Source: JAOSJL01 sp963704035 (GTDB taxonomy: Bacteria > Actinomycetota > Acidimicrobiia > IMCC26256 > JAOSJL01). From it: a stretch of 64,000 nucleotides of DNA. The stretch spans positions 124,001 to 188,000 of the forward strand of contig CAVPGR010000002.1 of NCBI GenBank assembly GCA_963704035.1, given 5' to 3'. Under the pieces are notes generated by a model. That model saw only the letters and a program-made list of their open reading frames with translations. It did not search any database and was not told the DNA's origin. How positions within the stretch are numbered: position 1 is the first letter of the stretch; each line of letters opens with the position of its first letter. The position numbers and the translations under genes were made by a program. Shown here in pieces: positions 60,225 to 64,000 of the stretch.

Positions 60225-62493
60225 GAGGTGGCGTACCTCCGGCGGAGGACCGGATCTCGCCGATGCGACACGGACCTTCACGTCGAGCGCCTGGGCGCCG
60301 TCGGGTGTCAGGACCAGTGGATCGAGCGCCAGTTCGACGACCTCCGGGCACTCCGCGGCCACGTGCGCCACACGCAGCAGCACCTCAGCGAGCGCCTGGT
60401 CGGCGCCGGGTGGTGTGGCGTCTGCGCCGAAGACCGTGGGAGCCGCTGTCTCGACCAGGTGAATCGCCTCCGTATCGGAGAGAGGGAGGACGTGCGGAAC
60501 CCGCGGGCCCGTGCCGTGACGCCCGCCCGTCCCACCGTGCAGAGTCAGAACGGCGTCGAAGCGCTCATCGCGGCGCGCGACAACAGCCGTCGGAACACCC
60601 GATGCCGCCATCGGCTGCAGCAATGCCCCTCCCATGTCGTCGCCGAGCGACTCGTCCAGGGCGTCGAACGCTTCGCGGACGGAGACGTCGTCGCGCAGGT
60701 CGAGATGGAGCCACGCGGTCCGATCCCGGTAGTCGAGTGTCTCGGATGCCGCCTTCATCGCCACCGGGTAGCCGACGTGGGCTGCGACGGCCACGGCCTC
60801 GTCGGCGGTCACGACACGTCGGGTCTTCAGCGTGGAGACACCGATGGCACGACACACCTGCATGGCCTGCTCGGGCGAGAGCGGGCCGCCCTCGTCGTTG
60901 CGATCGAGGAAGGAGGTCGCCAGGTCCGAGACGACGGAGAGGTCCAACTCGTCGAGCGGCGGGCTGTCTCCGGCCGGTCGGGCGCGCCACGACCGGTACT
61001 CGGCGATCCGTTCGGCGATCGGATCGGCGATCCGCTCATCCGAGGCCGACGACAATGGGGAGCGCCGCTCGTCACCTGTGCCCTGAACGCGGATGACGGC
61101 GTCGATCAGTTCGTCGCAGTTGTCGACCCGGATGACACCCAGCTGCGCGAGAAGGACGGTGTCGTCGGGCCCATGCTCGGGATATGCGGCAACGACAGGT
61201 CTCGCGCGTGCGACGCGGCGGACTGTACGTACGAAATGCCGTGGGTTCCCGAACGACGCCAGGGACAGCGCGATCGCCGACGTCTCGTTGTCGGATTCCC
61301 AGTAGCTGAGCAGGTCGTTACCCGACACGTCGGCTTTGGAGCCGAGGGCCACCCAGTTCCTGACGCCCAACTCGTGGAAACGGTGACCGGCTTTCCCGTC
61401 GCCCCGCAGTTCCTGCGTCGCCACACCGCCCTCCTGAGTCGCCAGTGAGACGCCGCCGGGGTGGCGGACCCGCGTGTCGAGGGTGGCGTTGAGGCGAACG
61501 GCAGGGTCGGTGTTGAGCAGGCCCCGGGCTCCGGGGCCGATGAGGCGCATGCCGTTGCGGCGGGCGAAGCCGACGAGCTCCCGAACGGAGCCGGTCCGGG
61601 TCGGGGAGTCCGCCGGTGACGGTGCCGGGAGGTCCTCGGTGACGACCATGAGCGCCCCGACGCCCATGCGGGCGCAGTCCTCGACGATGGGGTAGAGCGT
61701 GGCGGGGTCGACGGCCACGACGGCGAGGTCGACGCGCTCGGGGACGTGCAGGATCGTCATGTAGGGCCGCCGGTCGCCCGGCGCCGGGCTCGACTCCACC
61801 GGGTACACGGGTCCCGCGAAACCCGCTGCCAGAACACAGCGGAGGACCTGTCGGCCGATCGCGCCTGTCTCGCCCGAGGAGATGACGGCGACCGAACGCG
61901 GCTGGAGCAGTCGGCGCACGGACTCGACTTCAGCCACCTGCTCGCGGGCTTCCGACACTGCACGGGACTCTTCCGTCGGCTCGATCGGGAACGAGACGGC
62001 GACGACGCCTTCACCGAACTCGCTCTCGACCTTCCAGCCCGCGTTCGCGGAACACGCCGAGCATGCGCTGATTTTCGGGCAGCGTGTCGGCCACGAAGCG
62101 GTGAACACCCGCGGCACGCCCGGCCGCGGCGAGGTGTTCGAGGAGTGCAGTACCGATTCCCCGACCCTGATGTGCGTCGGCCACCACGAAGGCGACCTCG
62201 GCATCCACGACGTTGACCCGTCGGTCGTAGCGCGCCACACCCAGGAGCTGGTCTCCGAGCTCGGCGACGAGAGCCATCCGGTCCACGTAGTCCACGGTGG
62301 CGAGCATCTCGAGCTGCCGCTCCGACGGGCGCGGCACCGGCGAGAAGAACCGCAGGTAGATGGATTTCTCGGACAGGCGGGACCAGAGGTCGTAGAGGCC
62401 GCCGACATCGTCACCACGGATCGGCCGTACGTGAACCGTGCGGCCGTCGCTCAGGACGACATCGGATTCCCACTGCGCGGGATAGCCGGACAT
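60219..62493 (-). CDS. GNAT acetyltransferase / NDP-forming acyl-CoA synthetase fusion (one frameshift)
   Basis: About 757 residues. Residues ~1-155 are a GNAT domain (VHVRPIRGDDVGGLYDLWSRLSEKSIYLRFFSP, VVADAHQGRGIGTALLEHLAA with the acetyl-CoA loop). Then come the CoA-binding and ligase-like domains (LLQPRSVAVISSGETGAIGRQVLRCVLAAGFAG, GARGLLNTDP, VALGSKADVSGNDLLSYW) and an ATP-grasp part (VSTLKTRRVVTADEAVAVAAHVGYPVAMKAASETLDYRDRTAWLHLDL, LDPLVLTPDG). Hybrid proteins of this type acetylate lysines of metabolic enzymes; the GNAT end is N-terminal here, as in many actinobacteria. An extra base at about 62040 (GGGCTGGAAG on the minus strand) shifts the frame at RERG; WKVESEFGEG follows in the new frame. 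Confidence 0.83.
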
Positions 62494-62499
62494 CGGGCC

Positions 62500-62505
62500 A
62501 GTATC
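62500..62505 (-). promoter_or_regulatory. -10-like element for the GNAT/acyl-CoA synthetase gene
   Basis: GATACT on the minus strand, six bases before ATG 62493. Confidence 0.33.
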
Positions 62506-62536
62506 TCGCGTCCATTTCGGTCCGCACTCTGCGGGC

Positions 62537-62542
62537 TAGCGT
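62537..62542 (+). promoter_or_regulatory. -10 element for the P-type ATPase
   Basis: TAGCGT is six bases before ATG 62549; leaderless spacing. It is divergent from the synthetase promoter. Confidence 0.4.
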
Positions 62543-62548
62543 CGTTTC

Positions 62549-64000
62549 ATGGATCGCAGCGATGTGGCCGACGACCCACGTCCTGCGACCGACCCGATGC
62601 GTCGCTCACCGGGCCCCCATGACGGTCTGACCAGCGCCGAGGTCGCTGATCGAGTCGCTCACGGTCTGGTCAACGACGAAGGGGAGCGCACGAGCCGGAC
62701 GTTCGGTCAGATCGTCCGTGCGAACGTCCTCACCAGGTTCAACGCCATTCTCGGCACGATGCTCGTGGTGATCCTGATCGTCGGGTCCTACAAGGACTGC
62801 TCTCTTCGGTGTCGTGCTCGTGGCCAATGCGTTGATCGGGATCGTCCAGGAGACACGGGCGAAGCGCACGCTCGATCGCCTTGCCGTTCTGAACGCTCCT
62901 TTGGCGAGGATCGTGCGAGACGGCGAACTCTCGGAGCACCCCACCGAGGCCATCGTTCTCGACGACGTTCTCGACGTGCGTGTCGGCGACCAGATCGTGG
63001 CCGACGGTGATGTCTTGGCTGCCGAGGGCCTGGAGATCGACGAGTCGCTCCTGACCGGCGAATCGGACCCGGTCACCAAGCGGGCCGGTGACGAGGTGCT
63101 GTCGGGGAGCATCGCGGTGGCGGGCACGGGCCGCGTCCGGGCGTCACGTATCGGGGCGGAGGCCTACGCCCGCAAGCTCGCCACCGAGGCTCGACGCTTC
63201 ACGCTCGTGCGCTCCGAGCTCCAGGACGGGATCAATCTCATCCTGCGATACGTGACGTGGGCCATCGTGCCCACCGCAGCGCTGTTGCTGCTCAGCCAGC
63301 TGAACTCCCATGAGTCCGTGAAAGAGGCGCTGGCGGGAACGGTCGCGGGTGTGGTCGGCATGGTCCCCGAAGGGCTGGTTCTGCTCACGAGCATCGCGTT
63401 CGCCGTCTCGGTCATCACGCTCGGGCGCCGCAACGTGCTCGTGCAGGAGATGCCCGCCGTGGAAGGGCTTGCCCGCGTGGATGTCGTCTGTGTCGACAAG
63501 ACCGGCACGCTGACCGAGGGGATCATCGCCTTCGAGCGACTCGAGGTGTTCGAGGGAACGGACGCGGCCCTGGCCCGCGACGCCCTGGGGGCGCTGGGCG
63601 ACGAACCGGACGCCAATCCGACGCTGGCCGCCGTGGCCGCCGAGTTCGACGCCCCGTCGGATTGGGACGTGTCCGCTCGAGTGCCGTTCTCGTCGGCCCG
63701 CAAGTGGAGTGCCACCGCCTTCGCCGACCACGGCACCTGGGTTCTCGGAGCACCCGAGATGGTGCTCGCGGGACAAGACGAGGATCCTGCCCGCGAGCGG
63801 GCGAACCGCGCTGCCGACAAGGGCGGGCGCGTCCTTCTTCTCGCACGGGGCGACGCACCGCCCGCCGACGACGAGCTCCCCGGCGGCCTTCGCCCCGCCG
63901 CGCTGGTCGTTCTCGACGAGAAGGTCCGACCAGACGCCGCCGAGACACTGAGCTACTTCGCCGATCAGAACGTGTCGGTCAAGGTCATCTCGGGTGACAA
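62549..64000 (+). CDS. Cation-transporting P-type ATPase, N-terminal part (one frameshift, cut by window end)
   Basis: The first ~484 codons of a P-type ATPase. The N-terminal cytosolic segment (GLTSAEVADRVAHGLVNDEGERTSRTFGQIVRANVLTRFNAILG) enters helix 1. A one-base insertion at about 62798 (AAGGACTGCTC) shifts the frame; correct coding resumes with ALFGVVLVANALIGIVQETRAKRTLDRL. Next: the actuator loop EIDESLLTGESDPVTKRAG (TGES), PEGLVLLTSIAFAVSVITLGRRNVLVQEMPAVEGLARVDVVCVDKTGTLTEG with the phosphorylated Asp in DKTGTLT, then the nucleotide-binding domain. PEGL in helix 4 is the Ca2+/Mg2+ or general cation type, not the CPx heavy-metal type. It continues past 64000. Confidence 0.88.

Overview
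This is a 64 kb stretch of a high-GC actinobacterial chromosome. Actinobacterial hallmarks are cofC (coenzyme F420 synthesis), two SOS boxes of the TCGAAC-N4-GTTCGA type, an imuA-imuB-dnaE2 mutasome, an NdgR-like IclR regulator divergent from leuCD, and many start codons placed 6-7 bases after a TANNNT hexamer, which implies leaderless mRNAs. Acidimicrobiia is my best guess, but there is no rRNA or other marker to settle it. No prophage, IS element or CRISPR array was seen.

Layout. 1-10.1 kb: the end of serA, a small sunset-domain protein, leuA behind a leucine leader/attenuator, a HAD hydrolase, two tandem sortase-anchored HAF-repeat proteins, and leuC-leuD-methyltransferase opposite an IclR regulator. 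10.1-19.7 kb: a winged-helix regulator, hydantoinase A/B genes, small proteins, a divergent G6PDH, a CoA-disulfide-reductase/rhodanese fusion, a shikimate-kinase-like protein and an alpha/beta hydrolase. 19.8-25.4 kb: a TetR gene with a PEP/pyruvate-binding phosphotransferase, an HTH-MNT/HEPN module, greA and a YceI-like protein. 25.4-33.4 kb: a Val/Ile leader/attenuator, leuB-ilvE-cimA, a conserved unknown, acyl-CoA dehydrogenase, gltX (reading through into a DUF218 protein), tRNA-Gln and tRNA-Glu. 33.8-39.1 kb: HU, a separate Lys/Arg-rich repeat protein, PIG-L deacetylase, cofC, plsC-like, gpsA and an unknown. 39-47.7 kb: alpha-mannosidase, an RpiB-like protein, a GYD protein, rnhB, a NifU-N-like protein, an ArsR-AHSA1-DUF1801 group and small enzymes. 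47.9-55.3 kb: the SOS mutasome. 55.4-64 kb: a beta-propeller lipoprotein, an MgtE-like transporter with a double PhoU/RCK_C partner, a GNAT/acyl-CoA synthetase fusion and a P-type ATPase cut by the window end.

How the genes work together. The strongest theme is branched-chain amino acid synthesis under three separate controls. leuA follows a short leaderless ORF ending in Leu-Leu-Leu-Ile. leuB-ilvE-cimA, which fits isoleucine synthesis through citramalate, follows one ending in Val-Ile-Val-Ile-Ser. leuCD faces an IclR gene whose putative operator exactly fills that gene's promoter spacer. The two leaders share a layout: promoter, mini-ORF starting at or near the predicted +1, a hairpin beginning at the G of the UAG stop, then a UUCG-capped terminator.

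Sequence quality matters. At least a dozen genes carry single-base frameshifts, mostly +1 and outside homopolymers, densest in leuB-ilvE-cimA, with protein similarity continuing across each. I read these mainly as sequence errors and annotate such genes at full length.
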